Shown in pieces: positions 9,451-19,418 of a stretch of DNA of 64,000 nt. The position numbers and the translations under genes are program-made. The stretch covers positions 19,871 through 83,870 of the forward strand of contig JAGVAD010000001.1 of NCBI GenBank assembly GCA_020060465.1, read 5' to 3'. The stretch is from Anaerolineales bacterium. Lineage in GTDB: Bacteria > Chloroflexota > Anaerolineae > Anaerolineales > UBA4823. The notes under the pieces were generated by a model that saw only the letters and a program-made list of their open reading frames with translations, had not been told where the DNA came from and did no database searches. Numbering within the stretch: the stretch's first letter is position 1; every line of letters starts with the position of its first letter.

Positions 9451-10899
9451 TCAGGGGATGACGTTCAGGCGCGCCAGGTCGGCTCCGAGATATAGTTCAA
9501 CATCCACGCTGGCGTTCGGCTGAAACTCGATATAGATTTTCCCGGCCGCGATGCGCAGGAGTTCGACCAAATATTTCATCGCGTATGGGCTGCCGGAATG
9601 GTCTATCACGGTTGTAGAGGGATAAGATTTATCGGCCTCCGCCGTTTGAACCACGTTCACCCCCAACCCTTTGAGAAAAGCGGCGGCGCGCGCTCCCAGG
9701 TTGGGGTCGCCGCTCCCGTTATAAACCGCCACACGGGCATTTTCCGCCTTCATTTGCGCCTGGGCGTCGCCGGGCGTGTGCGGTTGGATGGCGCCTGAGG
9801 AAGCGAAGACCTGATCGCGCACATTATGAATATCATCCGGTATAGGTACCAGAATGCTCAAACCGTCTGGCGATTGGCCGAAGATGACGTTATCTTTGTT
9901 GATGATAGCGCGGTGGATATTTTGTTCGGGGATCGTTTCAGCCAGCAACGCCAGGCGGATCACGTCATCCAGACTCAGGTTGGTGCGAATGCCGCTGGAT
10001 AGTTTGTTGTACAGTTGCGGCGCTTTGGTGATCAGGGTGGGCAGCATCTTAAAACTCAAGATCTGCTTACGGATCGCCATGATCACCTGCTGCTGGCGGG
10101 CGGCGCGATCGAAGTCCCCATTTTCGGTGTGACGGTTGCGGGCATAAGCCAGCGCCCATTCGCCTGGCAGCACCTGTACGCCGGGCTGGAGCCTCTTCTT
10201 GGTGCTGGGGCCTTTGCCGAGCAGGTCAATGGTGATCGGCGCAGGCACGTCAATTTTGACACCGCCGATCTCATCAATGAAGCGCACAAAAGCGCCAAAG
10301 TCAATCTGGGCGTAATAATTGATCGGCACGCCCAGGAATTGCTCTACCGTTTTAACAGCCAGCGCCGGGCCGCCGCCGGGCAGTTTGTAAGCGTCGCCCA
10401 GGTAGTAAGCGGTGTTGATTTTGCCATGTTTAAAGCCGGGTATGGCTACCCACAGGTCGCGTGGAATGGACAGAATGCCAGCAGTTTTGGTTTGTGGATC
10501 CAGCGTGAGGAGAATCATGGTATCGCTGCGCGCCGCCTCGCTCTGCGATTCCCAATCACGATAGTCCAGGCCAAGCAACAGTACGGTTACCCGTCCGGCG
10601 CCATCCCAAGGGGCGAGCATAACAGCGGGCATCACGGGGGTGTTGCTCTCCGAGCCAGGCGGAGAGGGCAAAGGCGTGCCCTGCGCGTTTTGCAGCGCGG
10701 TTGGATTGCCTTTCTGGATCACAGGGCCGAGCAAACCGCCTGTCCCTGACCAATCCAAAGCGACCTGCCGCATGAGGTAAAACCCCGAGGCAGCCGCTAG
10801 GCAAGAGGCGCCGATGGTTAAGCTCAAGAACAGCAAGCGTAAAATCAGCCGCTTCGAACCGGTTTTCTTGTTGCTTGTCTTGATCACCATCCGTTCCAT
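9451..10899 (-). CDS. LytR-CpsA-Psr (LCP) family cell-wall protein
   Basis: A 482-residue membrane-anchored protein. One membrane segment lies near residues 17-43, then a Pro/Ser-rich linker, then the LCP domain from about residue 103 with LLLGLDYRD, SDTMILLTLD, SIPRDLWV and the RNRHTENGDFDRAARQQ motif. Those Arg/Asp residues bind the polyprenyl pyrophosphate of glycopolymer donors. The C-terminal part (about 385-480) resembles LytR_C, including AVYNGSGDPNLGARAA. Such enzymes attach polysaccharides to peptidoglycan outside the cell. It lies 41 bases downstream of the TPR gene in the same orientation, so both may be co-transcribed. Confidence 0.92.
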   Translation of the reverse strand: MERMVIKTSNKKTGSKRLILRLLFLSLTIGASCLAAASGFYLMRQVALDWSGTGGLLGPVIQKGNPTALQNAQGTPLPSPPGSESNTPVMPAVMLAPWDGAGRVTVLLLGLDYRDWESQSEAARSDTMILLTLDPQTKTAGILSIPRDLWVAIPGFKHGKINTAYYLGDAYKLPGGGPALAVKTVEQFLGVPINYYAQIDFGAFVRFIDEIGGVKIDVPAPITIDLLGKGPSTKKRLQPGVQVLPGEWALAYARNRHTENGDFDRAARQQQVIMAIRKQILSFKMLPTLITKAPQLYNKLSSGIRTNLSLDDVIRLALLAETIPEQNIHRAIINKDNVIFGQSPDGLSILVPIPDDIHNVRDQVFASSGAIQPHTPGDAQAQMKAENARVAVYNGSGDPNLGARAAAFLKGLGVNVVQTAEADKSYPSTTVIDHSGSPYAMKYLVELLRIAAGKIYIEFQPNASVDVELYLGADLARLNVIP

Positions 10900-10940
10900 C
10901 GAGGCAACCTTTTATAAGCCTGGCGTTTCTGATAGAAGCA

Positions 10941-12176
10941 TTAACCTGGCGCGGGAGGTGGATATACAGGCGGTGTATCGGTAGGCGGCGGAGGCGGGAG
11001 AGTGTTCGTCGGGGGCAGCGGTGTGGCGGTCGGTGGAGGCGGCGTATCCGTGGGCGGGGGAGGGGGCAACGTATTGGTCGCCGTGGGCGGCAAGGGGTTG
11101 GTAGCAGTTGGGGGAATAGGCGTAGCTCCCGGCTCTGTGCTGGTGGGGGTCAATGGTTCGGTGGGCTTAGGCGTTTTCGTCGGCGGAGAGCATAGCAGGG
11201 CAGCCTGATCCCGCTTTTGCTGCACCGTCGCGTCCGCGCCCATGGAAAGCGCCAGCTCATATTGCACCTGCGCCTTGCACCAGTCCTTCAAGCCCATCAT
11301 ATAATCGCCGTATTGCACCAAAGCGGCGCGGTAGCGCGCCGCGGCGGTCCAACCCGAAGCATCGCGCAAACCAGGCGCGGCGGCAGCCACCTGGCTGAAA
11401 TAGTACACCGCCTGTTCGGGATAGATTTCCCAAAAGCTGGAGCCGAACAAATACAAACGCGCCAGCTCGCGCGCTGAATTGGCCTGCACATCCAACGGCC
11501 CGAAACGCGCCGCCAACGTCAGATCGTAAATGCCGCCTTCCAGGTTGCCTTGCCGCCAGATCTTATCCACGCCGCGTTGACGCAAAGAAAGATACAACAT
11601 GCCATCCACACGGGCGGTCTCGTAATTGGCATCCGCCTGTCGCAATGATAAGAGAGTGTCAATTGCTTCACTCCACTTTTGGTCAGATAGCAGGGTTTTC
11701 GCCTGAGCAAATAGCTCCTGCACGGGGCGTAAGTCGCGAGTGGGAGTGGGGGTGGTAGTAGGCGCAGGCTGGGTAGGAGTGGCAGTGGCGTAAAGGACAG
11801 CCATAGCCTGCGCCAGACGATCGGCCACGTCAGGGTAATCCGGGTCAATCGTCAGGATATATTCCAATCGCTGGCGCGCCATCTCGAATCGTCCACTTTC
11901 CATGTCTTCAACCGCCAGATCATATTGCTCTTTGAGCGATAGCGAGGCTAATTCGGTGGCAATTGCCTGGCGAGTTTGCGCGCCCGAGCGGTATCCAGCT
12001 AACGCGCCGGCTGCGGTCGCAATGAGCAGCAATAAGGCAATGAGCAAGATCAGCGCGGCGGATTTCCACCAGCGGCGTCGAGATCGTTTATTCGCTTTTC
12101 CCCCGCGCCTTTCAGCAGGTTTTTGATCAACGCCTGGTCCTTTCATTGGTTCAGGCGTCTGGTCAGAACGCTCCAT
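10941..12176 (-). CDS. Membrane-anchored TPR-like protein with Pro/Thr-rich tail
   Basis: A 411-residue protein of unknown function. A basic N-terminus (KRSRRRWW) precedes one membrane segment at about residues 38-63, which predicts that the rest is outside the cell. Helical TPR-like repeats cover about 80-340, broken by a PTPTQPAPTTTPTPT linker near residue 135. The C-terminal 70 residues are mostly Pro and Thr in repeats such as PPPPPTDTPP, a likely wall-spanning stalk. The gene is immediately upstream of the LCP gene, which suggests a role in the envelope. The start at 12176 is the first ATG and fits the membrane topology. Confidence 0.75.
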   Translation of the reverse strand: MERSDQTPEPMKGPGVDQKPAERRGGKANKRSRRRWWKSAALILLIALLLLIATAAGALAGYRSGAQTRQAIATELASLSLKEQYDLAVEDMESGRFEMARQRLEYILTIDPDYPDVADRLAQAMAVLYATATPTQPAPTTTPTPTRDLRPVQELFAQAKTLLSDQKWSEAIDTLLSLRQADANYETARVDGMLYLSLRQRGVDKIWRQGNLEGGIYDLTLAARFGPLDVQANSARELARLYLFGSSFWEIYPEQAVYYFSQVAAAAPGLRDASGWTAAARYRAALVQYGDYMMGLKDWCKAQVQYELALSMGADATVQQKRDQAALLCSPPTKTPKPTEPLTPTSTEPGATPIPPTATNPLPPTATNTLPPPPPTDTPPPPTATPLPPTNTLPPPPPTDTPPVYPPPAPG

Positions 12177-12258
12177 ATCTCTTTCGACGACTTGTCCGTC
12201 GGTTTGGTTCCTCTCTCACCTTACATTGGTGGAGGCGCGTACTTGCCAATAAACGCTT

Positions 12259-12298
12259 CAGGGTTTTGAGGGGGAGCTTACCGCGCCTCAAAACCCTG
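12259..12298 (-). terminator. Terminator after the OsmC gene
   Basis: A 13-bp perfect stem (12259-12271 with 12286-12298) lies 77 bases downstream of the OsmC stop. On the minus strand it is followed by AAGCGTTTATT. Confidence 0.65.
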
Positions 12299-12374
12299 TT
12301 TATTATAAACCGATTTGCGCTGATCGTTGGCTGCGCCGGCTGGTTACCGGCTTTATCGGACGTTCATCACCCAA

Positions 12375-12803
12375 TTATCTGAAGGTCAATAAACGGGCAG
12401 TCAGGGTAATCTCCACCGCCGAGAGCGCCGCCGAGACCGGACAGCCGCTTTTGGCTGCTTCAGCGATGGATTGGAAGGCTTCGTTATCAATGCCGGGCAC
12501 CTGCGCTTCGCAGTCCAGATGAATGCGGGTGATGCGACTTTTGCCCTCCACCCGCTCCAGGTAAACGGTTGCCTGGGTCTGGATGCGCTGCGGGGTGAAG
12601 CCCGCCTTGCCCAGGTTGGAGCTAAGGGACATTGAAAAGCAACCAGCGTGCGCCGCGCCGATCAGTTCTTCCGGGTTTGTGCCTGTCCCTTCTTCGAATC
12701 GAGAGGCATACGTGAATGCGCCCTCGAAGGTGCCGAACTTCATCGTTCCTTGACCATCCTTCAAACTGCCTTGCCACACTGCTTGAGCCTTACGAGTTGC
12801 CAT
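12375..12803 (-). CDS. OsmC family peroxiredoxin-like protein
   Basis: A 142-residue cytoplasmic protein. The ATG at 12803 follows GGAGGA; a frame extension upstream lacks a site. The two redox cysteines of OsmC/Ohr proteins are Cys55 (AAHAGCFSM) and Cys121 (SGCPVSAAL), with Arg35 and Glu in the RFEEGTGTNPEE loop. The family reduces organic hydroperoxides, and the sequence fits the OsmC branch better than Ohr because of GTNPEELIGAAHAGC. It follows rpoC on the same strand but a strong hairpin separates them, so it probably has its own promoter. Confidence 0.92.
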   Translation of the reverse strand: MATRKAQAVWQGSLKDGQGTMKFGTFEGAFTYASRFEEGTGTNPEELIGAAHAGCFSMSLSSNLGKAGFTPQRIQTQATVYLERVEGKSRITRIHLDCEAQVPGIDNEAFQSIAEAAKSGCPVSAALSAVEITLTARLLTFR

Positions 12804-12850
12804 GCGCTTTTTCCTCCATAACCAGACCAGAATCAACCAGTATTTGGGAA

Positions 12851-12873
12851 GCAGGCCGGGTATTCCGGCCTGC
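12851..12873 (-). terminator. Hairpin after rpoC
   Basis: GCAGGCCGG (12851-12859) pairs with CCGGCCTGC (12865-12873) around a 5-base loop, 36 bases past the rpoC stop. The T-tract is short (TTCCC). Confidence 0.6.
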
Positions 12874-12908
12874 CTCTTCTCAAAACTTTTCGGACTGAAC
12901 CGCCCTGC

Positions 12909-15900
12909 TTAATCCGTCAGGCCGTAATCGAAATCCCCTATGTTGTCGCCTTCATAATAGGAGTCAGAATACATGCTGGATTCGGGCCGCTCAATGGGCT
13001 TTTCTTCAGCAAAACGTCCGCGCACAAAACCTGTGCCTGCCGGGATCAACTTTCCGATGATCACGTTTTCCTTCAAACCGAAGAGTGGATCTTCTGCGGC
13101 AGCGATCGCCGCGCCCGCCAGCACCTTGATCGTGTGCTGGAAGGATGAGGCAGACAGGAACGAATCGGTGCTTAGCGAGGCCTTGGTGATGCCCAACAGC
13201 ACCTCGATGAACTTTGCCGGGCGTTTCCCCTCAGAAAGCAATTGCTCGTTGACGCGTTTCAGCTCCAGGAAGTCAACCAGGTCGCCGGGCAGATAGTTGG
13301 TATCGCCTGGGCGAGTTACCTGCACTTTGGAGATCATCTTACGGATGACTACCTCAAAGTGTTTGTCGTGGATGTTCTGGCCTTGCGAGCGGTACACCTT
13401 TTGTACTTCGCTCAGCAGATACATTTGACAGGCATTGCGCCCCTGAATGCGCAAGATGCGATGCGGATTGAGCGAACCTTCAGTAAGTGGCTGTCCGGCT
13501 TCTACGTGATCGCCATCCTTGACCACCATGCGGGCGGTGCTGGGGATGTCGTAAGAGGCCTCCTGGCGGCTCTCATAGGATACGAATACTTTCGCTCCAC
13601 TGGACGCGCCGTTGCTACTTTCGCCTTCTTCAACACGCACACGGCCGGCGTTCGATGCGGTGATTACGGCATCTTCGCTCATGTAGGCCAATATGTCGCC
13701 CTGGCTGACCTGATCGCCGTCCAATACGGCGATCTTCCAGCCGCCGGGGATATTGTATTCGTCGTGGATCATCTCGCTATGCTCAACACGAGCGATGCGC
13801 AGGTCGCTGTAGCGGTCGGATTGGGTGACATGCACCACACCGCTAATTTCGGAGACCACCGCTTCACCTTTAGGAGTCTTGCGCGCTTCAAATAGTTCTT
13901 CCACGCGCGGCAGACCGGTGGTAATATCGCCGCCGGCAGCGACGCCGCCGGTATGGAAGGTGCGCAGGGTGAGCTGCGTGCCTGGCTCGCCAATGGACTG
14001 CGCGGCGACAATACCCACCGCAGCCCCAACTTCGACCATTTTGCCGCGCCCCAGATCCATACCATAACAGCGGGCGCAGATGCCGTGAGTCAACTCGCAG
14101 GTGAGCGGCGAGCGAACTTTCACTTGTTCGATGCCGGCAGAAACGATTTTGCGCACCTCTTCATGGTCCAGCATGTCATTGCGCTCGACGAGGATTTCGC
14201 CTGTGCGAGGGTCAACGACATTTTCCGCCGCCAGACGGCCAAACAGGCGTACGCCCATGGACTGTCCGGCTACATCGTCTGTTTTACGGATCCAAACGCC
14301 ATCCAGGGTGCCGCAATCATCGTCGTTGATGATCACATCCTGAGCCACATCTACCAGGCGGCGGGTCAGGTATCCTGCGTCAGCGGTGCGCAGAGCGGTG
14401 TCGGCCAGTCCTTTGCGTGCGCCGTGGGTGGAGATGAAGTATTCCAGGGCGGTCAACCCTTCGCGGAAGTTCGAGCGGATGGGCAGCGGGATGATGCGCC
14501 CGGAGGGGTCAGCCATCAAGCCGCGCATGCCTGCAAGCTGCGAGATAGGGCCGAAACCGCCTTTAGTAGCACCAGAAATGGCTTGCGCTGCCAGGTTGCC
14601 ATCGGGATCCATGGCGCTTTTCACCGCATCCGCAACTTGCGTGGTGGTGCGCTGCCAGATTTCAATCACGCGCTCGTTCTTTTCTTGTTCGGTCAGGAGA
14701 CCGCGGCGGAAATCGCGCTCGATCGTCTCTGCTTCAGCCAGGGATTTCTCAATGATCTCTTTCTTTATCTCCGGCACGGTGATGTCTGAGACTGCCAGGG
14801 AATAGCCGGAGCGGGTAGCGTAGGTGAAACCAATGTCCTTGATCGCGTCAGCGACTTCGGGCGTCCGCTCGTCGCCGCAGATTTCGTACAGGCTGGCCAT
14901 CAGATCCTTTAACCCGCCTTTATCCAGTTCCCAATTGACGAAGCGTATATCTTCAGGCAAAACGCGGTTGAACAGTACGCGGCCAGGAGTCGTTTCGATG
15001 ATGCGCTCTTCTGGGTTGCTGAGGCGATTATGGTGATCGTCGTACCAGGTCTTGACCCGCAAGCGGATGTTCGCGTGGATGTCCACCTGTTTCAGATCAT
15101 AAGCCAGCTCGACTTCGTCCATGTCGCTAAAGATGCGACCATCGCCTTTGTGCGCGCGTTTGGCAGGCAGCTTGGTGAGATAGTAAACGCCCAAGACCAT
15201 GTCTTTAGAGGGGCTGATGATGGGTTCGCCGTCGGCGGGCTTGAGCAGGTTCTTGGCGGAAAGCATGAGCTGACGCGCTTCCATCACCGCTTTTTGCGAA
15301 AGCGGTACATGAACTGCCATTTGATCGCCGTCGAAGTCAGCGTTGAAGGCGGTGGTTACCAGGGGGTGAAGTTGAATGGCGCTGCCTTCGATCAACACCG
15401 GCTCGAAGGCCTGGATGCCCAGGCGGTGCAAGGTAGGGGCGCGGTTGAGCAGCACCGGTCGTTCTTTGATCACCTCTTCAAGCACTTCCCATACTTCGGG
15501 GCGGCCGCGTTCAATAAAGCGCTTGGCGCCTTTCACATTCGCGGCGTAGTTGTGTTGCACCAGTCGGGAAATGACAAACGGGCGATACAACTCCAGAGCC
15601 ATGGTTTTGGGCAAGCCGCACTGATAGAGCTTGAGTTTTGGACCCACAACGATTACCGAACGGCCGGAATAATCCACGCGCTTGCCCAACAGGTTGCGGC
15701 GGAAACGGCCTTTCTTGCCTTTGAGCATGTCGCTCAACGACTTGAGTTCGCGGCGGCCGCGGCGCGAAAGCGCCTTGCCGCGCTGGGAGTTGTCAATCAG
15801 CGAGTCGACCGCTTCTTGCAACATGCGCTTTTCGTTGCGCACAATGACGTCTGGCGCGCCCAGTTCCAACAGGCGCTTCAGGCGGTTGTTGCGGTTGATC

Positions 15901-17216
15901 ACCCGGCGGTAGAGGTCGTTCAAGTCCGAGGTGGCAAAGCGCCCACCGTCGAGTTGCACCATCGGGCGCAAATCCGGTGGGATAACCGGCAGAACAGTCA
16001 GGATCATCCATTCGGGGCGGTTGCCCGAACGGCGGAAGGCTTCCACTACTTTCAGGCGTTTGGTGGCTTTCTTGCGCTTCTGCTTGCTGCGTGAAGTGCG
16101 CACTTCGTGCCATAGCTCTTCAGCCAGCTTGTCCAGATCGAGGCGGCGCAGGATGTCGTAAAACGCCTCTGCGCCCATATCGGCGCGAAATACCTGACCC
16201 CAGCGAGATTTGAGTTCGCGATAGCGCGTCTCGCCCATGAAAGTGAGTGGGCGCAGTTCTAACAACTCATCGCGCAGGCGCGAATTCTCGTCGCGCACCG
16301 CCACAGATTGGTCGTCGAGCTGGCCGCGCAATTCCTCCATGCTAAGATCGGCCTCGGCGCGGATCCTGTCTTTCTCTTGCTGCAATTGTTCGTATTCGCG
16401 CTGCTTTTGTCCCTTTAGATCTGCCTCGATTTCATCCAGGCGGTTTTTGACTACTTTCTGAACGCTGGTCAGGTGCTGGGTGGTAATTACTTCGCCGGCT
16501 TCTACAATGACGATATCCGTATCCGGGAAATGGATTGCCGTGCGCGGGGCTTCGCCCATATTCTCGCGCAGGGTATTCTCCAAACGCTTACCGGCTTCGA
16601 TCACGGGTTCAAGCTGTTCGGAGATGCGGTCAATATAAAGCTGCTCAATAGCGGCTTGCTTTTGGCTTAGCTCATTAAGGTTGCGGTCGCGCGCGGCTTT
16701 GATCTCGGCGATACGGGCGTTGATCTTGGCGGCCTGTTCGCGCTCGGTGACGGTGATTTTGTCTTCCAGACGCTGCAAGGCTTTTTTACGCGCATCCTCA
16801 TCCACAAACGTGACCACATATTGAGCGAAATATAGCACACGGTCCAGGTTGCGGCGGGAAATATCCAACAGCAGGCCCAGATAAGAGGGGATGCGCCGTG
16901 TGTACCAGACGTGCGCCACCGGCGCGGATAATTCGATATGCCCCATGCGTTCGCGGCGAACCGATGAGCGCGTCACTTCTACGCCGCATTTGTCGCATAC
17001 AATGCCTTTATAGCGAATGTTTTTGTACTTACCGCAGTAACATTGCCAATCGCGCGTCGGACCAAAAATCGCCTCGCAAAACAGTCCATCTTTTTCCGGG
17101 CGCAAGCGCCGATAGTTAATCGTCTCTGGTTTCAATACTTCTCCATACGACCAACTACGAATAGTTTCGGGAGAAGCCAGGCTGATCCGAAGTGAGGTTA
17201 ATCCCTTAGTTTCCAC
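12909..17216 (-). CDS. rpoC: RNA polymerase beta-prime subunit
   Basis: A 1435-residue catalytic subunit of RNA polymerase. The GTG at 17216 is preceded by GGAGGC at eight bases. The N-terminal zinc site is Cys59/61/74/77; the active-site magnesium motif NADFDGD is at 625-631; the second zinc site is Cys in DDDCGTLDG and [11 protein letters not shown]; and the bridge/trigger region includes [21 protein letters not shown]. Between YVV near 134 and ADMGAEA near 346 there are about 210 residues, mostly charged coiled-coil, where E. coli has about 60. The gene is not adjacent to rpoB, which normally lies just upstream; here the upstream neighbour is a sulfite-oxidase-like gene, and rpoC has its own promoter. 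Confidence 0.98.
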   Translation of the reverse strand: METKGLTSLRISLASPETIRSWSYGEVLKPETINYRRLRPEKDGLFCEAIFGPTRDWQCYCGKYKNIRYKGIVCDKCGVEVTRSSVRRERMGHIELSAPVAHVWYTRRIPSYLGLLLDISRRNLDRVLYFAQYVVTFVDEDARKKALQRLEDKITVTEREQAAKINARIAEIKAARDRNLNELSQKQAAIEQLYIDRISEQLEPVIEAGKRLENTLRENMGEAPRTAIHFPDTDIVIVEAGEVITTQHLTSVQKVVKNRLDEIEADLKGQKQREYEQLQQEKDRIRAEADLSMEELRGQLDDQSVAVRDENSRLRDELLELRPLTFMGETRYRELKSRWGQVFRADMGAEAFYDILRRLDLDKLAEELWHEVRTSRSKQKRKKATKRLKVVEAFRRSGNRPEWMILTVLPVIPPDLRPMVQLDGGRFATSDLNDLYRRVINRNNRLKRLLELGAPDVIVRNEKRMLQEAVDSLIDNSQRGKALSRRGRRELKSLSDMLKGKKGRFRRNLLGKRVDYSGRSVIVVGPKLKLYQCGLPKTMALELYRPFVISRLVQHNYAANVKGAKRFIERGRPEVWEVLEEVIKERPVLLNRAPTLHRLGIQAFEPVLIEGSAIQLHPLVTTAFNADFDGDQMAVHVPLSQKAVMEARQLMLSAKNLLKPADGEPIISPSKDMVLGVYYLTKLPAKRAHKGDGRIFSDMDEVELAYDLKQVDIHANIRLRVKTWYDDHHNRLSNPEERIIETTPGRVLFNRVLPEDIRFVNWELDKGGLKDLMASLYEICGDERTPEVADAIKDIGFTYATRSGYSLAVSDITVPEIKKEIIEKSLAEAETIERDFRRGLLTEQEKNERVIEIWQRTTTQVADAVKSAMDPDGNLAAQAISGATKGGFGPISQLAGMRGLMADPSGRIIPLPIRSNFREGLTALEYFISTHGARKGLADTALRTADAGYLTRRLVDVAQDVIINDDDCGTLDGVWIRKTDDVAGQSMGVRLFGRLAAENVVDPRTGEILVERNDMLDHEEVRKIVSAGIEQVKVRSPLTCELTHGICARCYGMDLGRGKMVEVGAAVGIVAAQSIGEPGTQLTLRTFHTGGVAAGGDITTGLPRVEELFEARKTPKGEAVVSEISGVVHVTQSDRYSDLRIARVEHSEMIHDEYNIPGGWKIAVLDGDQVSQGDILAYMSEDAVITASNAGRVRVEEGESSNGASSGAKVFVSYESRQEASYDIPSTARMVVKDGDHVEAGQPLTEGSLNPHRILRIQGRNACQMYLLSEVQKVYRSQGQNIHDKHFEVVIRKMISKVQVTRPGDTNYLPGDLVDFLELKRVNEQLLSEGKRPAKFIEVLLGITKASLSTDSFLSASSFQHTIKVLAGAAIAAAEDPLFGLKENVIIGKLIPAGTGFVRGRFAEEKPIERPESSMYSDSYYEGDNIGDFDYGLTD

Positions 17217-17311
17217 TATTTAGTTGCCTCCTGTGCAAGAAAAGCGCGCGGTCGGCGCAGATGGGTGAAGTTTACGCAATAGAAAAAGTTCAATGGTTTC
17301 AATAAGTCAGA

Positions 17312-17340
17312 AAAGCCCGTTCGCCGGCCAGCGAACTGGC
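17312..17340 (-). promoter_or_regulatory. Overlapping alternative hairpins in the rpoC leader
   Basis: Read on the minus strand, GCCAG-TTCG-CTGGC (17340-17327) overlaps GTTCGC-TGGCCG-GCGAAC (17336-17319), which is followed by GGGCTTTTCT. The two stems exclude each other. The second resembles a terminator, so attenuation is possible. Confidence 0.4.
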
Positions 17341-17513
17341 TGAAGGAAACGGACTGCAAGTTTTTACGCGAAGACCTGAGCATTACTTCGCTTAAGGCGC
17401 CCCGCGCCTCATCCTGTTAGCTGCGAGAACCACGCAGCGAGTTTCTCGATCTATATGTAGCGTGATCTTCTTTCACCCGGCGCGCGGCAGAGCGCCTATT
17501 AGACAGACATTGC

Positions 17514-17543
17514 ATTATACAGGGAAGTACACAATATCGTCAA
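17514..17543 (-). promoter_or_regulatory. rpoC promoter
   Basis: TTGACG (17543-17538), an 18-base spacer and TATAAT (17519-17514) form the best -35/-10 pair in the window. The transcript would start near 17507 and carry a leader of about 290 bases before the GTG. The rest of the 17217-17612 gap holds only hairpins; no gene is seen. Confidence 0.7.
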
Positions 17544-17612
17544 GATAATTCAGGCGGGATTAATAAAGTCTAATCGTTTGCCAAATCAGTTATCGGCGCA
17601 GCGCGCTGTGCG

Positions 17613-18251
17613 CTAACCAAAGCGCTCTTCTTTCCACACATCCGCTTCATTGTGATAACCGGCTTGTTCCCAAAAGCCGGGGCGGTCTTGAGCCATAAAC
17701 TCCAGGCCGCGCAACCACTTGGCGCCCTTCCAGAAATAGGGGGTTTTCAAATCATCGCGGCCGGGGATATAGCCCACCACGCCGCGCAGAGGGTAACCAT
17801 GATCTGGAGTAATCGGTTCGCCGTTTAAATGCGTCGCCAGGAGAAAGTTATCTTGAAGGACGACTTCCAGGGGCAGGTTGACCGTGAACCCATACTCGGC
17901 GTGTTGCATCACATATTTCGCCGTTGGCTTGAGCTTGATGTAGCCCTGATCAACCAGATCGCGCACAGATACGCCCTCCCATAAAGTATCGAACTTGCTC
18001 CAGCGTGTGACGCAATGGATGTCCATGACCAGCCTGGCGCGCGGCAGTTTCTGGAATTCATCCCAGCTCCAGCGCACTTCCTCTTCTACCTCGCCCCAAA
18101 CACGAAAGCTCCAGGTCGCCGGATTGAACGACGGTACGGGTCCATAATGCAACACCGGGAATTTCTGCGTCAACGCCTGTCCAGGCGGCAGCCGGCCAGC
18201 CTGGGCAAAGCGCGCTTCATCTTCTTTACGGCGGAAGAAACTATCCAACAT
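17613..18251 (-). CDS. Molybdopterin-dependent oxidoreductase, sulfite-oxidase-like
   Basis: A 212-residue protein holding only the molybdopterin-binding domain of the sulfite oxidase/MsrP family (COG2041). The molybdenum ligand is the Cys in DIHCVTRWSKFD, near residue 80. There is no dimerisation domain, heme domain or signal peptide, so this is the short cytoplasmic type whose substrate is unknown. GTG, ATG and ATG follow one another after GGAGGT; I choose the third (18251) for ribosome-site spacing. It needs the cofactor pathway in which moaA at 56538-57518 acts. It is followed by 361 bases before rpoC and is probably monocistronic. Confidence 0.85.
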   Translation of the reverse strand: MLDSFFRRKEDEARFAQAGRLPPGQALTQKFPVLHYGPVPSFNPATWSFRVWGEVEEEVRWSWDEFQKLPRARLVMDIHCVTRWSKFDTLWEGVSVRDLVDQGYIKLKPTAKYVMQHAEYGFTVNLPLEVVLQDNFLLATHLNGEPITPDHGYPLRGVVGYIPGRDDLKTPYFWKGAKWLRGLEFMAQDRPGFWEQAGYHNEADVWKEERFG

Positions 18252-18385
18252 CATCACCTCCAGATCTGGCTCTCATTATAGCAGACCTGTGTTGTCCAAT
18301 AAATTAACTATCTATAAAGATTACACCGGCCGGCGTAATCTTTGCGTCATCATTCTGCGAGGTGAGTTGTGGGCGCTTTGCCAGG

Positions 18386-19069
18386 CTAGATTTCGAAGCT
18401 CTCGCCTGGTTTAAGTACATGTACTTGAGCAGGCGTCTCCGCTTCAACGCGCCGCGCCCAGGCATTTGGGTCCTGGGCGATGATGTCCCAGGTGTTGTAA
18501 TGCACAGGGATCACATGCTTGGGGCTCAGCAAGCGCACCGCGCGCAGCGCATCGTCTGGCCCCATGGTGTAGTTGTCGCCGATAGGCAATACTGCCAGGT
18601 CGAGGCCTTCCTCGCCGATCAAGCGCATATCGCCAAACAAACCGGTGTCGCAAGCGATATATACTTTTTTGCCGTCCTTGCTGGTGAGCAAGAAACCGGC
18701 CGGATTGCCGCCATAGGAACCGTCCGGCAGACCGGAACCATGCACAGCCTGGGTGAATTTGAGATAGCCGAAGGGGTGATGATAGCCGCCGCCGATGTGC
18801 TGGGTGTGATTTTTGACCCCTTTTTTGTCCAGCCAGCCGCCGATCTCGAAATTGGTGATCACGGTTGCGCCTGTGTGCTGGGCGATTTCCACTGTGTCGC
18901 CGACGTGATCGCCGTGACCGTGGGATAGCAATATATAATCCGCCTGCGCTTCAGCAGCGCTTAGCGCCCCCATCGGGTTGTCAGTCAAGAAAGGATCAAC
19001 CAGCAACTGATAGCCGCCAGTTTCCACGCGGAGTGAAGCATGTCCAAGCCAGGTGATTTTGATGCTCAT
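18386..19069 (-). CDS. UPF0173 metal-dependent hydrolase (metallo-beta-lactamase fold)
   Basis: A 227-residue hydrolase of the MBL superfamily with an intact metal motif LSHGHGDHVGD, plus WLGHASL at the N-terminus, ACDTGLFGDM and the final histidine in IPVHYNTWD, as in UPF0173 proteins. Two adjacent ATGs follow GGAGGC; the second (19069) has better spacing. The natural substrate of the family is not established. A minus-strand -10 (TATAAT) lies about 115 bases upstream. It contrasts with the degenerate MBL protein at 43866-44513. Confidence 0.92.
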   Translation of the reverse strand: MSIKITWLGHASLRVETGGYQLLVDPFLTDNPMGALSAAEAQADYILLSHGHGDHVGDTVEIAQHTGATVITNFEIGGWLDKKGVKNHTQHIGGGYHHPFGYLKFTQAVHGSGLPDGSYGGNPAGFLLTSKDGKKVYIACDTGLFGDMRLIGEEGLDLAVLPIGDNYTMGPDDALRAVRLLSPKHVIPVHYNTWDIIAQDPNAWARRVEAETPAQVHVLKPGESFEI

Positions 19070-19179
19070 CATTGCCTCCTGTAAAATTTATCGGATTCAG
19101 AAAGCGTTCGGACACGATTGATTTATCAACGACAAAACGCTGACAAAGTATTACGGAACGAATGATTTGCTTATTAGAA

Positions 19180-19185
19180 ATTATA
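19180..19185 (-). promoter_or_regulatory. -10 box upstream of the UPF0173 gene
   Basis: A minus-strand TATAAT lies about 115 bases from the start. No good -35 is seen. Apart from this box and the GT2 promoter elements, the 19070-19418 gap holds nothing recognisable. Confidence 0.4.
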
Positions 19186-19368
19186 CCGATATTTCGCGCC
19201 TAAGACGATAACGACTTTGCTGTTCTTTTAACGTCCGCTCGCCTAGAACTGTCTGTAATGGATCGTATGACAATGCCCCCAAAAGCCACTGTGAGCTATT
19301 TCCGACCGGCAAGGTGGGCGGGTTGTTATGATGATTGCGACAGCACTACCGCCAAGGCAAGCACGGCG

Positions 19369-19395
19369 TCAAGTGAGGGAAACCCCATCACTTGA
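19369..19395. promoter_or_regulatory. Palindrome in the glycosyltransferase promoter
   Basis: TCAAGTGA (19369-19376) and TCACTTGA (19388-19395) are perfect inverted 8-mers 11 bases apart. They lie just upstream of the -10 at 19407, where an operator or activator site would be expected. Confidence 0.45.
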
Positions 19396-19403
19396 TCTGC
19401 GGA

Positions 19404-19412
19404 TGGTAGAAT
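19404..19412 (+). promoter_or_regulatory. Extended -10, probably giving a leaderless mRNA
   Basis: TGG-TAGAAT ends six bases before the ATG at 19419, so transcription should start at or within a base of the start codon. There is no ribosome site before this ATG. Confidence 0.55.
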
Positions 19413-19418
19413 TGCCCT

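Noticed and set aside
13242-16094. Several long plus-strand frames opposite rpoC
   Set aside because: They are antisense shadows of a highly conserved GC-rich gene, with no family motifs or ribosome sites.
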